This document shows positions 15,436 to 24,674 of a stretch of DNA of 64,000 nucleotides, one piece after another. Each line of letters begins with the position of its first letter. Position 1 is the first letter of the stretch. Location: contig JBOFGK010000052.1 of assembly GCA_051649085.1 (NCBI GenBank), positions 43,221 to 107,220 on the forward strand, given 5' to 3'. The notes beneath the pieces are model-generated. The model saw nothing but the letters and a program-made list of their open reading frames with translations. It had not been told where the DNA came from and ran no database searches. The position numbers and the translations under genes are program-made. The stretch is from JBOFGK01 sp051649085 (lineage in GTDB: Bacteria; Bacillota_I; Bacilli_A; UBA3375).

Positions 15436-15448
15436 TAAGACTTTTTTT
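15423..15448 (+). terminator. Intrinsic terminator after cutC
   Basis: The palindrome AAAGTCTTATT/AATAAGACTTT (15423-15444) overlaps the cutC stop and is followed by a T run. Confidence 0.85.
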
Positions 15449-15485
15449 GTTATTTAAAAAAGAATTATAAAAGAGAACAAAAAAC

Positions 15486-15529
15486 TTTCGAGCGAAAAAA
15501 AATGGAAAATCATGTTTTTTCGCTCGAAA
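15486..15529. other. Perfect 15-bp inverted repeat, function unknown
   Basis: TTTCGAGCGAAAAAA (15486-15500) pairs exactly with TTTTTTCGCTCGAAA (15515-15529) around a 14-nt loop. On the minus strand a T run follows, so it could be a minus-strand terminator. On the plus strand A-rich sequence follows. It lies between cutC and the ATPase gene. Confidence 0.6.
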
Positions 15530-15591
15530 AAAACTGAAAAATAACTTTTTTTAGCTTGAAAAAATAAAAAAATGCCATTTATAAACGATTG

Positions 15592-15600
15592 TGCTATAAT
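15592..15600 (+). promoter_or_regulatory. Extended -10 promoter of the DUF4143 ATPase
   Basis: TGCTATAAT (hexamer 15595-15600), 16 nt before the start codon. No clear -35 is present. Confidence 0.5.
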
Positions 15601-15616
15601 TTAATTAGGAGGATCA

Positions 15617-16933
15617 ATGGTTGAAGAAAAGTATATGAAACGAGAGATTGATGAATATCTAAAAGAATATGATTTTGAAAAACCACTGGTTGTTTTAGGT
15701 GCAAGACAAATTGGGAAAACAACAACAATAAGACACTTTGCTGAAAAGTATGGTGATTTTATTTATATTAATTTTCTACATGATAAAGTAGTTTGTAAAT
15801 TATTTGAAGAAATTAATTTAGAACCGGAACTAATCGTCTCACAATTAGAAATGTATCTAAAAGTTGAAATGACCGAAAATACTTTAATGATTTTTGATGA
15901 AATTCAAGAATCGGGAGATGCTTATAATTCTTTAAAAGCATTCAACGAATCAGGACGAAATTATAAAATTATTGCAACAGGTTCATTATTAGGTGTTATG
16001 TTAACAAATACAAAAACAGTTCCAGTAGGGCAGGTTGAATTAAAACAAATGTATCCGATGAACTTTTGTGAGTTTTTAGAAATAATTGATGAAAAGAACT
16101 TACTTAATCAAATGAGAGAAGTAATATTAGGTAAGCCACTAGTGAAAATTTTTCACGAAAAATTAAATCAGTTACATGATATATTTTTGATGGTTTCAGG
16201 TTATCCAGAAGCAGTTAAAATTTTCAAGAAGACGGGTTCAATAAAAAATGCTCAAGCTAAAATAGATTTGATTAATCAATTTTACATTAATGATTTCAAT
16301 AAATATCTTTCACCAATTAATGCAAGTATTACAAGAGCTGTGTATAATTCAATTGAAATTCAACTAGGAAAGGATAATCAAAAATTTATGAAAAAGCATA
16401 TTCCAGGTTTGAAGGCTAGTCAAGATTATAATTTTGCAATTGAATGGCTTTTAAGCGCGGGAATTGTTGTTAAAGTTAATAATTTAAATGCAATTACTTA
16501 CCCCCTTAAGTTTGTTGAAAGTAGTAATTCGTTTCGATTATTTCTTGCTGATACAGGTATATTAATCCAAAGAGTTGATTTTGAATATCTTGATTTAAAA
16601 CCAGAAAATAAAATTTTTACAGGGATAATTGCCGAGAATTATTGTGCTCAAGAATTTAATAAGCAAAAACTAAATATAAATTATTATGATAATCATTCGA
16701 TGGAAATTGATTTTATAATTCAATATGGACAAAATATTATTCCAATTGAAGTCAAAGCAGCATATAATACGAAAGCCAAGTCACTTAGAAATTATATTCA
16801 GAAATTCGAACCAAAGCTTGCAATTCGAATTTCGAAAAATCAATTTGGGTACACGCATAACAATGTATTAAATGTACCAATTTACATGGTTTCGATAATT
16901 GAAGAACTTTTACAGCATGTATTAAAAAAGTAG
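15617..16933 (+). CDS. AAA_14 ATPase with DUF4143 and PD-(D/E)XK-like C-terminus
   Basis: A 438-residue protein with an AAA_14 domain (Walker A LGARQIGKTT near residue 33, Walker B LMIFDEIQESG near 94, sensor TGSLLG near 122), then a DUF4143 region (about 215-400). The latter contains EIDFII followed by IPIEVKA, the D...ExK pattern of restriction-endonuclease-like folds. AGGAGG lies 4 nt before the ATG. Such proteins are common in gut and Gram-positive genomes and their role is unknown; mobility or defence functions have been guessed. It stands alone with its own promoter and a terminator. Confidence 0.88.
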   Translation: MVEEKYMKREIDEYLKEYDFEKPLVVLGARQIGKTTTIRHFAEKYGDFIYINFLHDKVVCKLFEEINLEPELIVSQLEMYLKVEMTENTLMIFDEIQESGDAYNSLKAFNESGRNYKIIATGSLLGVMLTNTKTVPVGQVELKQMYPMNFCEFLEIIDEKNLLNQMREVILGKPLVKIFHEKLNQLHDIFLMVSGYPEAVKIFKKTGSIKNAQAKIDLINQFYINDFNKYLSPINASITRAVYNSIEIQLGKDNQKFMKKHIPGLKASQDYNFAIEWLLSAGIVVKVNNLNAITYPLKFVESSNSFRLFLADTGILIQRVDFEYLDLKPENKIFTGIIAENYCAQEFNKQKLNINYYDNHSMEIDFIIQYGQNIIPIEVKAAYNTKAKSLRNYIQKFEPKLAIRISKNQFGYTHNNVLNVPIYMVSIIEELLQHVLKK

Positions 16934-16953
16934 CTTGAAAAAGCTATTTTTTT
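16924..16953. terminator. Bidirectional terminator
   Basis: TAGCTT (16931-16936) pairs with AAGCTA (16941-16946) around GAAA, flanked by A7-like and T8-like tracts. It ends the ATPase gene on the plus strand and the small gene on the minus strand. The stem includes both stop codons. Confidence 0.8.
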
Positions 16954-17186
16954 ATTTTCAAAATAAGTTCGTCTTCAGAAACTTTAAGGACTTGTGCAAG
17001 TTTAGAAAGTTGTTGAAATTTCCCGTATTTGATTGGTTTACCATTCGCATATAAGCGATAATAATATTCATAATGATTTTGTTCACCATCAAATCTAGTT
17101 GTTGAAGTCGGTTTATCAATTCTTATAATGTACCACTCTTCGTAATCATCAAGGATTCGTTTGAGTTTAGCATAATGATTAAACAT
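16944..17186 (-). CDS. Small conserved-looking hypothetical protein
   Basis: An 80-residue, charged, soluble protein rich in Tyr and Lys (for example YEYYYRLYANGKPIKYGKF). The C-terminal third (LSKLAQVLKVSEDELILKIK) looks like a helical helix-turn-helix-like segment, but no family is recognised. It overlaps the upstream HEAT-like gene by 8 nt, which argues that it is translated. No function is assigned. Confidence 0.55.
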   Translation of the reverse strand: MFNHYAKLKRILDDYEEWYIIRIDKPTSTTRFDGEQNHYEYYYRLYANGKPIKYGKFQQLSKLAQVLKVSEDELILKIKK

Positions 17187-17742
17187 TTATCCTCATTTCT
17201 CTTTCAATTTGTTTGAAGGCCTTTAAGTATTGATTTTTCACACCACTTTCGATTTCGTTCGTGCAAATGGATTGAACCGTTGAAAAAAGTTCTGAATTAC
17301 GATATTGTGGTTGTAAAACTATTCTTGACAAAGCATAAGCACAACTCCAACGGATTATTTTACTTTCATTTGAAGTATTAGCTAAAATTTTCGGAATCGC
17401 AGAATGAATTTCTTCAGGAAAAACAACTGCTAAATTACCGATGATTCTTGATGCTTCACGAATAATAGCATTATTTTCTGAAGAAATGTAAAGTGTAGCA
17501 AAAGTAACCCATGATTCGTTGATGATTTGTCTATTAATTGATGGTTTTTGTGAAATCTCTTCTAATGCTTCCAAAAAAATTATTAGAATTTTTTCATCTT
17601 TTTTTGTGAGATTTTGCTTATTGCCTAAACAATGTTTTAAGTTATCGAGTGTAATTACTTCCTCTTTTAAGTATGTGACTAATAACTCTCTTTTCATAAT
17701 TCTTTTTAGTTGTGGATCAAAGATAAAATCAAGTTCTTGCAT
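17179..17742 (-). CDS. HEAT-repeat-like alpha-helical protein
   Basis: A 187-residue, all-helical soluble protein. Residues about 70-165 show repeated helix pairs of HEAT/ARM type, for example REASRIIGNLAVVFPEEIHS and IRWSCAYALSRIVLQPQYR, which resemble DNA-glycosylase-related or scaffold HEAT repeats. It probably acts in protein binding. It is the first gene of a two-gene minus-strand unit with the 80-residue protein. No catalytic motif is visible. Confidence 0.65.
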   Translation of the reverse strand: MQELDFIFDPQLKRIMKRELLVTYLKEEVITLDNLKHCLGNKQNLTKKDEKILIIFLEALEEISQKPSINRQIINESWVTFATLYISSENNAIIREASRIIGNLAVVFPEEIHSAIPKILANTSNESKIIRWSCAYALSRIVLQPQYRNSELFSTVQSICTNEIESGVKNQYLKAFKQIEREMRINV

Positions 17743-17803
17743 ATGACTCCAATCTATTAATTTTATTTAAAGTATAACATAAAATTAATAGATTAAAGTG
17801 TAT

Positions 17804-17932
17804 AAAAAATAAAAAGAAGAAAGAGATGGGGAAACATCTCTTTCTTTAAGTAATGCCTAATAAATTTTAAGAGTATTTATAAGGGCTTTTCGTGAAAAGA
17901 ATAAGTGTAGATTAAAAGGGGTATTAATCTAC
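17804..17932 (-). ncRNA. Small RNA with consensus promoter and C-rich loops
   Basis: A predicted RNA of about 128 nt read leftward. It starts at a 9-bp 5' hairpin, GTAGATTAA with TTAATCTAC (17932-17907), whose loop is UACCCCUU. A small hairpin CTTTT/AAAAG (17899-17886) follows. The RNA ends in a 12-bp perfect stem, AAGAAAGAGATG with CATCTCTTTCTT (17846-17817), loop UUUCCC, then a long T tract. Two exposed C-rich loops are typical of Gram-positive sRNAs that pair with Shine-Dalgarno sequences. No open frame with a ribosome binding site exists in it. It matches no named RNA that I recognise. Confidence 0.75.
17805..17846 (-). terminator. Terminator of the 17.8-kb small RNA
   Basis: A 12-bp perfect stem (17846-17835 with 17828-17817) followed on the minus strand by CTTTTTATTTTTT. 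Confidence 0.88.
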
Positions 17933-17938
17933 CTAACT

Positions 17939-17967
17939 ATTATATCAATAAAAATATGTTTTGTCAA
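17939..17967 (-). promoter_or_regulatory. Perfect consensus sigma-A promoter
   Basis: On the minus strand: TTGACA (17967-17962), 17-bp spacer, TATAAT (17944-17939). This is the best promoter in the window and no protein gene lies behind it. Confidence 0.88.
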
Positions 17968-18190
17968 TACTTTTTTCTTTTTTTGTAAAAAATTTTGAAG
18001 TTGAAAGTTTTTCTAGAATAGAAATCTATAAACATGTATGAATAAAGGTAATTATAGAAAATTAAGGATTATTAAAATTGATGAAACACAATTTTTTTTG
18101 CCGAAAAATAAAAAAAATTATAAAAAAATATCAAGAAATAAAAAATTAAATGAAATTTTTTCGAAAAACAAAAACTTAAGAACTATAAAA

Positions 18191-19183
18191 TTAAAAGGTT
18201 ACATCTTGATAACTTATATTACCAATTTTATAGTCAACTAATGTAATCGTAGGAATCGTTCCATTATTAATTGTATCGATAAGTTTTTCAAGTGCGATTT
18301 GTGAAACTTTGTGAAAATTTTGATGACACGTTAAAATGTTTGGTGCAACATAGCCCATCAAAGTTATACCGTCATAACCAGCAATTGGTGTGTGTAGACT
18401 TAATTCACTAATTGCATGTTGTGCACCAATAGCCATTAAATCAGAAGCACAGACAATGACATCAAAGTCTTTACCGAATTCTTTGGCAATTGTGTATGCA
18501 GTTTTTTCACTGAAGTTACCATACTCAATTTGCAGTTGAAGTTTATTTGTCTTCGAAAATTCGACAACGGCTCGAGTTCGTTCGCCAGTAACATATCCAT
18601 TTTGTTTTCCCGCAATATAGAGAATTGATTTAAATTTTTCTCGTTTGTAAAATTCAACTAGGACATCTTTTTGTCCATTGTAATGGTCGACTGTAACACA
18701 CCCTGTTGTTTTATTGACAAAATCCGCATCAACAACGACAGTTTGGAACAAATGCTCACGAATTATTTGTTGAAGTTGAAGTTCATCTTTATTTAGACCA
18801 TAGATTATTAAACCAGTTAGCATTTGTGAACGAAGATACATGACAAGTTCATTATAAGTTTTGTCTTTAAGTGCTGTCGAAAAAATAATGACGACATCGA
18901 TTCCAAGTTCTAATGCCTTTTCATTTGCACCTAAAATATATTGCATATTTATCTCGTCAATTGCCTGTTTTTGATCATTGACAGTGATAATTAAACCGAT
19001 TCTTTGTTTAGACTTACTACTTAAGCTTGCAGCTACTTGATTTGGAATATAATTTAGTTCTTCAACAGCTTTCATAACTTTTGTGCGAATCTCTTCGGTT
19101 GCAGTTGGATAATTATTAATTACTTTTGAAACTGAACTGATAGAAACTCCAGCTAGTTTTGCTACATCTTTTATCGTTGCCAT
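18191..19183 (-). CDS. malR: LacI-family transcriptional regulator, MalR-like
   Basis: A LacI/GalR repressor with an N-terminal HTH ([20 protein letters not shown]) and hinge [14 protein letters not shown], then a periplasmic-binding-like sensor domain to the end. I choose the ATG at 19183 because the conserved family start MATIKDVA lies there behind an AGTAGG; an upstream ATG at 19198 would add five residues. It is divergent from glgP-malQ and sits at the edge of the maltodextrin region. AAAACGTTTT-core palindromes in the glgP, malE and esterase promoters are its likely operators. The assignment as MalR is from context. Confidence 0.88.
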   Translation of the reverse strand: MATIKDVAKLAGVSISSVSKVINNYPTATEEIRTKVMKAVEELNYIPNQVAASLSSKSKQRIGLIITVNDQKQAIDEINMQYILGANEKALELGIDVVIIFSTALKDKTYNELVMYLRSQMLTGLIIYGLNKDELQLQQIIREHLFQTVVVDADFVNKTTGCVTVDHYNGQKDVLVEFYKREKFKSILYIAGKQNGYVTGERTRAVVEFSKTNKLQLQIEYGNFSEKTAYTIAKEFGKDFDVIVCASDLMAIGAQHAISELSLHTPIAGYDGITLMGYVAPNILTCHQNFHKVSQIALEKLIDTINNGTIPTITLVDYKIGNISYQDVTF

Positions 19184-19218
19184 TTTGCCTACTTTCATCT
19201 TTTTTTTTAATTATTATA

Positions 19219-19227
19219 ATTATACCA
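19219..19227 (-). promoter_or_regulatory. Extended -10 promoter of the LacI-type regulator
   Basis: TGGTATAAT on the minus strand (hexamer 19224-19219), about 36 nt before the chosen start. Confidence 0.5.
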
Positions 19228-19272
19228 CAAATGAGTCTTAACAAAAAAAAATCTAAAAAAATAAAAAAACGC

Positions 19273-19301
19273 TTGCAAAAAAACGTTTTCCATGATACAA
19301 T
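19273..19301 (+). promoter_or_regulatory. glgP promoter with operator in the spacer
   Basis: TTGCAA (19273-19278), 17-bp spacer, TACAAT (19296-19301) with the TGn extension. The palindrome AAAACGTTTT (19280-19289) fills the spacer, so a bound LacI-type repressor would block polymerase. Confidence 0.75.
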
Positions 19302-19326
19302 CGAACTATATTTCAAAAGGAGAAAG

Positions 19327-21588
19327 ATGATTAAAACAAAATTATTAGCAATATTAAAAGAAGATTATCAAGTAAATTTGGCTAAAGCAACTGATAAACA
19401 ATTGTATTATTCACTACTAAAACTCGTAAAAACAGAGACAGATGATCGTGAACACAATTGCGGAAAAAAGAAAGTCTATTATATTTCGAGTGAATTTTTA
19501 ATTGGTAAATTATTAAGTAATAATTTGATTAATTTAGGGATATACGATGATGTCAAAAACGTTTTAAAGCAAACAAAGTATGATTTATCGACGATTGAAG
19601 AAGTAGAACCGGAACCAAGTTTAGGAAATGGTGGTTTGGGAAGGTTAGCGGCTTGTTTTGTTGATTCAATTGCAACGCTTGGATTAAATGGTAGTGGAAT
19701 TGGTATTTTATATCATTTTGGTTTATTTAGACAAGTGTTTGAAAAAAACTCACAAGTGACTTATCCAAATCCTTGGTTGGAAAATGATTCATGGATTACT
19801 CGAACAAGCAAAGTATACTCAGTTGATTTTGCAGGTAAATCAGTAATTGCTAGACTATATCAAATAGATGTTCTAGGTTACGAACAAGGACTAAATAAAT
19901 TGAATTTGTTTGATCTGGAAACAGTTGATGAAACGATTGTGAAAAAAGGAATAAACTTTGAAAAGAAAAATATTGAAAAAAATCTAAGTTTATTTTTATA
20001 TCCAGATGATAGTGATGAAGATGGAGAATTATTACGTATTTTTCAACAGTATTTTATGGTTAGTGCTGGTGCTCAGTTGATTTTAGATGAAGTTAAAGCT
20101 AAAGGTGGAGATCTTAGAAAACTAAATGAATATGCGGTGATCCAAATAAATGATACTCATCCATCGTTAGTTATTCCAGAACTAATTAGATTATTAGAGT
20201 TAGAAGGTTTAACTCGAGATGAAGCAATTTTACTCGTTCAACAGGTCACAGCATATACAAATCATACAATTTTAGCCGAAGCCTTAGAGAAATGGCCGTT
20301 AGCATTCTTGGAAAAAGTTGTGCCAAATTTGGTTGAAATAATCAAAGATTTGGATAAACGAATTAAAAGTAAAAATAAGAGTGAAAAAATAGCGATTATT
20401 GATAAGCAAAAACGTGTTCATATGGCACATATGGATATTCACTATGGTTTTTCGGTTAATGGTGTAGCAGCTTTACATACCGACATTCTAAAGACATCAG
20501 AGTTAAATCATTTCTACAAATTATACCCTGAGAAGTTTAATAACAAAACAAATGGGATTACATTTAGGCGCTGGTTAATGCATACAAACAATGAGTTAAC
20601 ACAGTTAATTAAGTCGAAAATTGGTGAAGATTTTTTGAAAAATTCACTTGAATTAGAAAAATTACTTAAATTTAAAGATGACCATGTTTTTCTTGAACAA
20701 CTTGAACAAATTAAGCAATTAAAAAAAGAGGAATTAGCCGTTGTGGTGAAGAAAAATCGTGGAATAAAAATTAATCCAAATTCGATTTACGATATTCAAA
20801 TTAAAAGGTTACACGAATATAAGCGTCAGCAGATGAATGTCCTTTACATTATTCATAAATATTTAGAAATTAAAGCGGGAGCAAAACCTGCTCGACCAAT
20901 TACCTTTTTCTTTGGCGCTAAAGCAGCCCCAGCTTATACGATTGCTCAAGATATTATTCATTTGATTTTGTGCTTAAGTGAATTAATTAATAACGATAAG
21001 CAAGTTAGCAAGTATTTGAAGATAGTTATGGTTGAAAACTATAATGTAACTTTAGCGGAAAAATTAATTCCAGCATGTGATGTTTCAGAACAAATTTCTT
21101 TAGCTTCAAAAGAGGCAAGTGGAACTGGAAATATGAAATTTATGCTTAATGGAGCAGTTACTCTTGGAACGATGGATGGAGCAAATGTTGAAATTGCAGA
21201 ACTTGTTGGTGAAGAAAATATCTTTATTTTCGGAAAAGAAAGTGCAGAAGTTGTTAAAATGTATGCAAAGTCAAGTTATGTGGCAAAAGATTTCTATGAA
21301 AAACCAGAAATTAAATGTCTAGTTGATTTTATTGTCAGTAAAGAATTAGTGGCTCTTGGTGATAAAAAGAAACTAGCTAGGTTACACAAAGAACTAATTG
21401 TAAAAGACTGGTTTATGACGCTTTTAGATTTAGAAGATTATATTGCAACGAAAGAGAGAATTTTTGTAGCTTATGAAGATCGTACGAATTGGCAAAAAAT
21501 GTGTTTAGTAAATATTGCAAAAGCTGGTTTTTTCAGTAGTGATCGTACAATTATGGATTATGAGCGCGATATTTGGAAATTAAAGTAG
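19327..21588 (+). CDS. glgP: Glycogen/maltodextrin phosphorylase
   Basis: A 753-residue GT35 phosphorylase that releases glucose 1-phosphate from alpha-1,4-glucans in the cytoplasm. The start at 19327 follows AAAAGGAGAAAG; a longer frame to 19159 would include the promoter and is rejected. Visible motifs are [20 protein letters not shown] near residue 98 and the PLP-binding block [10 protein letters not shown] near 600. It lacks the long N-terminal regulatory extension of animal enzymes. malQ follows 8 nt after its stop, so the pair degrades imported maltodextrin together. Confidence 0.96.
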   Translation: MIKTKLLAILKEDYQVNLAKATDKQLYYSLLKLVKTETDDREHNCGKKKVYYISSEFLIGKLLSNNLINLGIYDDVKNVLKQTKYDLSTIEEVEPEPSLGNGGLGRLAACFVDSIATLGLNGSGIGILYHFGLFRQVFEKNSQVTYPNPWLENDSWITRTSKVYSVDFAGKSVIARLYQIDVLGYEQGLNKLNLFDLETVDETIVKKGINFEKKNIEKNLSLFLYPDDSDEDGELLRIFQQYFMVSAGAQLILDEVKAKGGDLRKLNEYAVIQINDTHPSLVIPELIRLLELEGLTRDEAILLVQQVTAYTNHTILAEALEKWPLAFLEKVVPNLVEIIKDLDKRIKSKNKSEKIAIIDKQKRVHMAHMDIHYGFSVNGVAALHTDILKTSELNHFYKLYPEKFNNKTNGITFRRWLMHTNNELTQLIKSKIGEDFLKNSLELEKLLKFKDDHVFLEQLEQIKQLKKEELAVVVKKNRGIKINPNSIYDIQIKRLHEYKRQQMNVLYIIHKYLEIKAGAKPARPITFFFGAKAAPAYTIAQDIIHLILCLSELINNDKQVSKYLKIVMVENYNVTLAEKLIPACDVSEQISLASKEASGTGNMKFMLNGAVTLGTMDGANVEIAELVGEENIFIFGKESAEVVKMYAKSSYVAKDFYEKPEIKCLVDFIVSKELVALGDKKKLARLHKELIVKDWFMTLLDLEDYIATKERIFVAYEDRTNWQKMCLVNIAKAGFFSSDRTIMDYERDIWKLK

Positions 21589-21596
21589 GAGGTAGT

Positions 21597-23075
21597 ATGC
21601 GAAAAGCAGGGATATTGTTACCAGTTTCTAGTTTACCAAGTAGGCATGGGATTGGAGATATGGGGGATAGTGCTAAACAATTTATTGATCGTTTGGCTGA
21701 AATGAAAGTTAAAATTTGGCAAATCTTGCCGATGAATCCGCTTGGCTATGGAAATTCACCGTATCAACCGTATTCAAGTTTTGCTGGTGAACCAAGATTA
21801 ATAAATTTAGACAAATTGATTGAACTTGGGCTGTTGAAGAACGTAAAGGACAATCAGCCAAAATGCTCAAGAATTGATTATCAACAAGTTAATGAGTTCA
21901 AACATGAGCAGTTGAGGCGTGCATTTACAACTTTTCAAAAGTTGCTAATTGATTCAAAGCATAAGTTAGTAAAAGAATTTATAAAATTTTGTCGAACAAA
22001 CAATTGGGTGGAAAACTATGCCGTTTTTATTGCACTTAAAGAACAAAATGATTTAAAATGTTGGTTAGAGTGGCCTGAAGAAGAAAAAGCTTGGATAAAA
22101 GATCAAAAATATGACTTAAATCATTTAACAGACGAGATTATGTATCAGAAATTTGTTCAATTTATTTTTCAAAAACAATGGTTAGAAATCAAGAAATATG
22201 CGAACAAAAAAGGAATTGAAATTATGGGAGATATTCCAATTTATGTTGGCATTGATAGTCTAGACGTTTGGGAAAATCAAGCCTGTTTTAGATTGAATAA
22301 AAATGGTAATCCAACAGTTGTTGCAGGAGTACCTCCAGATTATTTTTCGAAAAAAGGACAACGCTGGGGTAATCCGCTATATGATTGGGATTATTTGAAG
22401 AAGACGAATTTTGAATTTTGGATTAAACGCCTTGAATTAAATCGTGAATTGTTTGATATTATTAGAGTAGATCATTTCAGAGCGTTTGATACTTATTGGG
22501 AGATTTCAGCTAAAAATAAAACAGCAATGAAAGGACAATGGCTAGAAGCACCAGGTTATGAACTTTTAGATGAAGTTTATAAACGGATGCCAGACTTTAA
22601 AATGGTTGCCGAAGATTTAGGTGATATGCGTGATGAGGTGTATGAATTACGTGATCACTATGATTTAATGGGAATGAAAATCATCCAATTTACATTTGAT
22701 CCTGATGAAACAAATAATGATTTTGAAGATCGGGAAAACATGATTGTTTACACAGGAACGCATGATAATGATACGATTGTTGGTTGGTTTACAAGTCAGC
22801 GTCCGAAAATTCAAAAAGAAGCAACCGCATATTTTAAAGAAAAAGGTTATAAAGGAAAAATTCATCAGCAGTTTGTTCAGTTCGCTTTAGAAAGTATTGC
22901 AGATTACGCAATAATTCCAATTCAAGATGTGATAGGACAAGAAACAAAATCACGAATTAATACGCCGGGAACTTTAGGAAGTCCTAATTGGGAGTATAAG
23001 CTGAGTGATTTCAAAACATTAGATAAGGAAATTGATTTTTTCCAAAAGTTGGTAAAATTAACGAAAAGAAATTAA
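21597..23075 (+). CDS. malQ: 4-alpha-glucanotransferase (amylomaltase)
   Basis: A 492-residue GH77 disproportionating enzyme. The start at 21597 has AGGAGG 5 nt upstream, better than an ATG at 21573 that lies inside glgP. Conserved regions are visible: GYGNSPYQPYSSFAG near residue 51, MGDIPIYV near 210, the nucleophile segment IIRVDHFRAFDTYW near 288, the acid/base region VAEDLGD near 336 and TGTHDNDT near 388. It rearranges short maltodextrins into longer chains that glgP can attack. It is co-transcribed with glgP. Confidence 0.96.
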   Translation: MRKAGILLPVSSLPSRHGIGDMGDSAKQFIDRLAEMKVKIWQILPMNPLGYGNSPYQPYSSFAGEPRLINLDKLIELGLLKNVKDNQPKCSRIDYQQVNEFKHEQLRRAFTTFQKLLIDSKHKLVKEFIKFCRTNNWVENYAVFIALKEQNDLKCWLEWPEEEKAWIKDQKYDLNHLTDEIMYQKFVQFIFQKQWLEIKKYANKKGIEIMGDIPIYVGIDSLDVWENQACFRLNKNGNPTVVAGVPPDYFSKKGQRWGNPLYDWDYLKKTNFEFWIKRLELNRELFDIIRVDHFRAFDTYWEISAKNKTAMKGQWLEAPGYELLDEVYKRMPDFKMVAEDLGDMRDEVYELRDHYDLMGMKIIQFTFDPDETNNDFEDRENMIVYTGTHDNDTIVGWFTSQRPKIQKEATAYFKEKGYKGKIHQQFVQFALESIADYAIIPIQDVIGQETKSRINTPGTLGSPNWEYKLSDFKTLDKEIDFFQKLVKLTKRN

Positions 23076-23257
23076 ATGTCAACAAGCAAGTTTGAATTGA
23101 CAATTGTAAGAGAGGTAAAAGTCTTTCTAATAAATGGCTATTAAACTGGGCAGGAATTTAAAGTTACCTAAGACATACACGCTAGGAATAATTGGTTATA
23201 TTGAAGCTAAACTAGCTTAAAATATAGCGAGAAAGAGCGATTTCCCAATTTTCAAAA

Positions 23258-23267
23258 GAAACGTTTT
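23258..23267. promoter_or_regulatory. Putative MalR operator, distal
   Basis: GAAACGTTTT core followed by more T. It lies about 88 bp upstream of the proximal site, a distance that would allow looping between two repressor dimers. Confidence 0.45.
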
Positions 23268-23345
23268 TTTGAGATTTTAAAATCATATTATTTAATGACT
23301 ATATGTGAGTTTTAGAAGAAGTTAAGGTTAATTACAACTTTTTGA

Positions 23346-23355
23346 AAAACGTTTT
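23346..23355. promoter_or_regulatory. Putative MalR operator, proximal
   Basis: AAAACGTTTT inside TTTGAAAAACGTTTTTTTGG, just upstream of the malE -35. It has the same core as in the glgP promoter. Confidence 0.6.
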
Positions 23356-23366
23356 TTTGGAAATGC

Positions 23367-23395
23367 TTGCTTTAATTTAAAAAGTGTGTTATGAT
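23367..23395 (+). promoter_or_regulatory. malE promoter
   Basis: TTGCTT (23367-23372), 17-bp spacer, TATGAT (23390-23395). Confidence 0.75.
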
Positions 23396-23441
23396 ATGTA
23401 TATAAAATGATAAAGGAGGAATTGGCTAAGGTCAATACTAG

Positions 23442-24650
23442 ATGAAAAAATTTATAAGTACAATAATGATGCTTGTGTTAGCAATATCATTAACAGGATG
23501 TGGAGCAAGTACTACGTCTGCAGATTTAAAAGATGCAGGTACAATTAAAGTTGCACTGGATGAAGGTTATAAAGTGTGGATTACACCAGTTGCTGAGGCA
23601 TGGACAAAAGAAACGGGAGTTAAAGTTGATTTACAATTTATTCCGATGTTTGAAACAATTGATAAAATTGCCCAAACACAACCAGCAGGTCAAGCACCAG
23701 ATGTAATTATGATGCCATATGATCGAATCGGGACACTTGCTGATCCAGCATATTTAATGCCTGTGACTGATAGTAAAGATTTTGCACAAGTTTATGGTGA
23801 AAAATCAACAAAATTGGTAACATATAAAGACCAAGCATATATGTATCCATTAACAATTGAAACGTTAGTTCTTTATTACAATAAAGATAAAGCAAGTGAA
23901 GCTGATGTTGCAAAGTTAGATACGGCTGATTTATCAACGTTTTCTACATTCCACAAAGAAAAAGGATTATTATTCCCAGCTTCAGATGGATATTATGCAA
24001 CAGGAATTATCGGTGAAGACTGGTTTGATAATAACGAAGCACCAACTAAACTTAATATTACTGATGCGACATATGTAAAACAAGTTAAAGGGATTCAAGA
24101 ATTAACAAAAGATTGGCCAACAACAATGCGCGATGTTAAAGAAAAAGGGGCATTTAGTGCTGGAGAATTTGAAAATGGGAAAACAGCTGCAATTTTAGAT
24201 GGTCCATGGAATTTATTAAAATATAAAGATAAATTAGGTGATAAATTAGCTGTTACAACAGTGAAAAACTATAAGCCATTTGCTGGACAAATCGGATTTG
24301 GGATTGTTTCATCAAAAGATGCAGCTAAAATGGCGGCTGCAGATGCATTCTCAAAATATGCAACGCAAACTGGATCGACATCTTTCTATGAGAAAACAGC
24401 TCGTGTACCTGCAGAACTAACGGCACAAAAAGCACTATCTGCTGATGATGCGTTAGCTCAATCACAAATTACGTTATTTGCAGATGCTTTAGAAATGCCT
24501 TTAACTCCAGCTGCAAATGAGATTTGGACTGCATTAGAAACTTCAATAATCAAAGTAATGAGTGGTGAAGATCCACAAAAAGCACTTGATGGTGCTGCAA
24601 AGGAAGTAAAAACTAATGTTGAAACGAAATATCAAATTACATTAAACTAA
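23442..24650 (+). CDS. malE: Maltodextrin ABC transporter substrate-binding lipoprotein
   Basis: A 402-residue extracytoplasmic solute-binding protein, family 1. Residues 1-20 are a lipoprotein signal ending in LTGC. The mature part has the MalE-type start (GTIKVALDEGYKVWITPVAE) and the family signature around GPWNLLKYK near 255. It binds maltodextrins for malFG. The start region is odd: the perfect AAAGGAGG (23412-23419) lies 22 nt before the ATG, too far for normal initiation, with only a weaker AAGG closer. The ATG is kept because it begins the signal peptide. Confidence 0.92.
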   Translation: MKKFISTIMMLVLAISLTGCGASTTSADLKDAGTIKVALDEGYKVWITPVAEAWTKETGVKVDLQFIPMFETIDKIAQTQPAGQAPDVIMMPYDRIGTLADPAYLMPVTDSKDFAQVYGEKSTKLVTYKDQAYMYPLTIETLVLYYNKDKASEADVAKLDTADLSTFSTFHKEKGLLFPASDGYYATGIIGEDWFDNNEAPTKLNITDATYVKQVKGIQELTKDWPTTMRDVKEKGAFSAGEFENGKTAAILDGPWNLLKYKDKLGDKLAVTTVKNYKPFAGQIGFGIVSSKDAAKMAAADAFSKYATQTGSTSFYEKTARVPAELTAQKALSADDALAQSQITLFADALEMPLTPAANEIWTALETSIIKVMSGEDPQKALDGAAKEVKTNVETKYQITLN

Positions 24651-24674
24651 GACATTAGGATAGTTAGGAGCCTT

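Larger units (their letters stand above)
17743..18190. other. Gene-poor interval holding a small RNA
   Basis: In this gap of 448 bases the minus strand carries a consensus promoter and a structured RNA ending in a terminator (17804-17967). The rest, 17968-18190, is A/T-rich with no supported feature; a 67-codon frame at 18038-18241 is low-complexity Lys/Asn sequence running into the LacI gene and is rejected. Confidence 0.7.
23076..23441. other. Regulatory interval upstream of malE
   Basis: In these 366 bases two operator-like sites (23258-23267, 23346-23355) and the malE promoter (23367-23395) occupy the right part. A small hairpin AAGCTA-AAC-TAGCTT lies near 23205-23220, with no T tract. 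Nothing coding was seen. Confidence 0.65.

Noticed and set aside
18038..18241. 67-codon plus-strand frame
   Set aside because: Low-complexity Lys/Asn sequence from AT-rich DNA, overlapping the end of the LacI-type gene, with no convincing ribosome binding site.
19555..19566. AAAAACGTTTT inside glgP, a further MalR operator
   Set aside because: It is within coding sequence more than 200 bp downstream of the promoter; chance is likely in AT-rich DNA.
23346..23360. CcpA cre site before malE
   Set aside because: The TG-to-CG spacing is 5 nt where cre needs 4; the repeated core shared with other local promoters fits the LacI-type regulator better.
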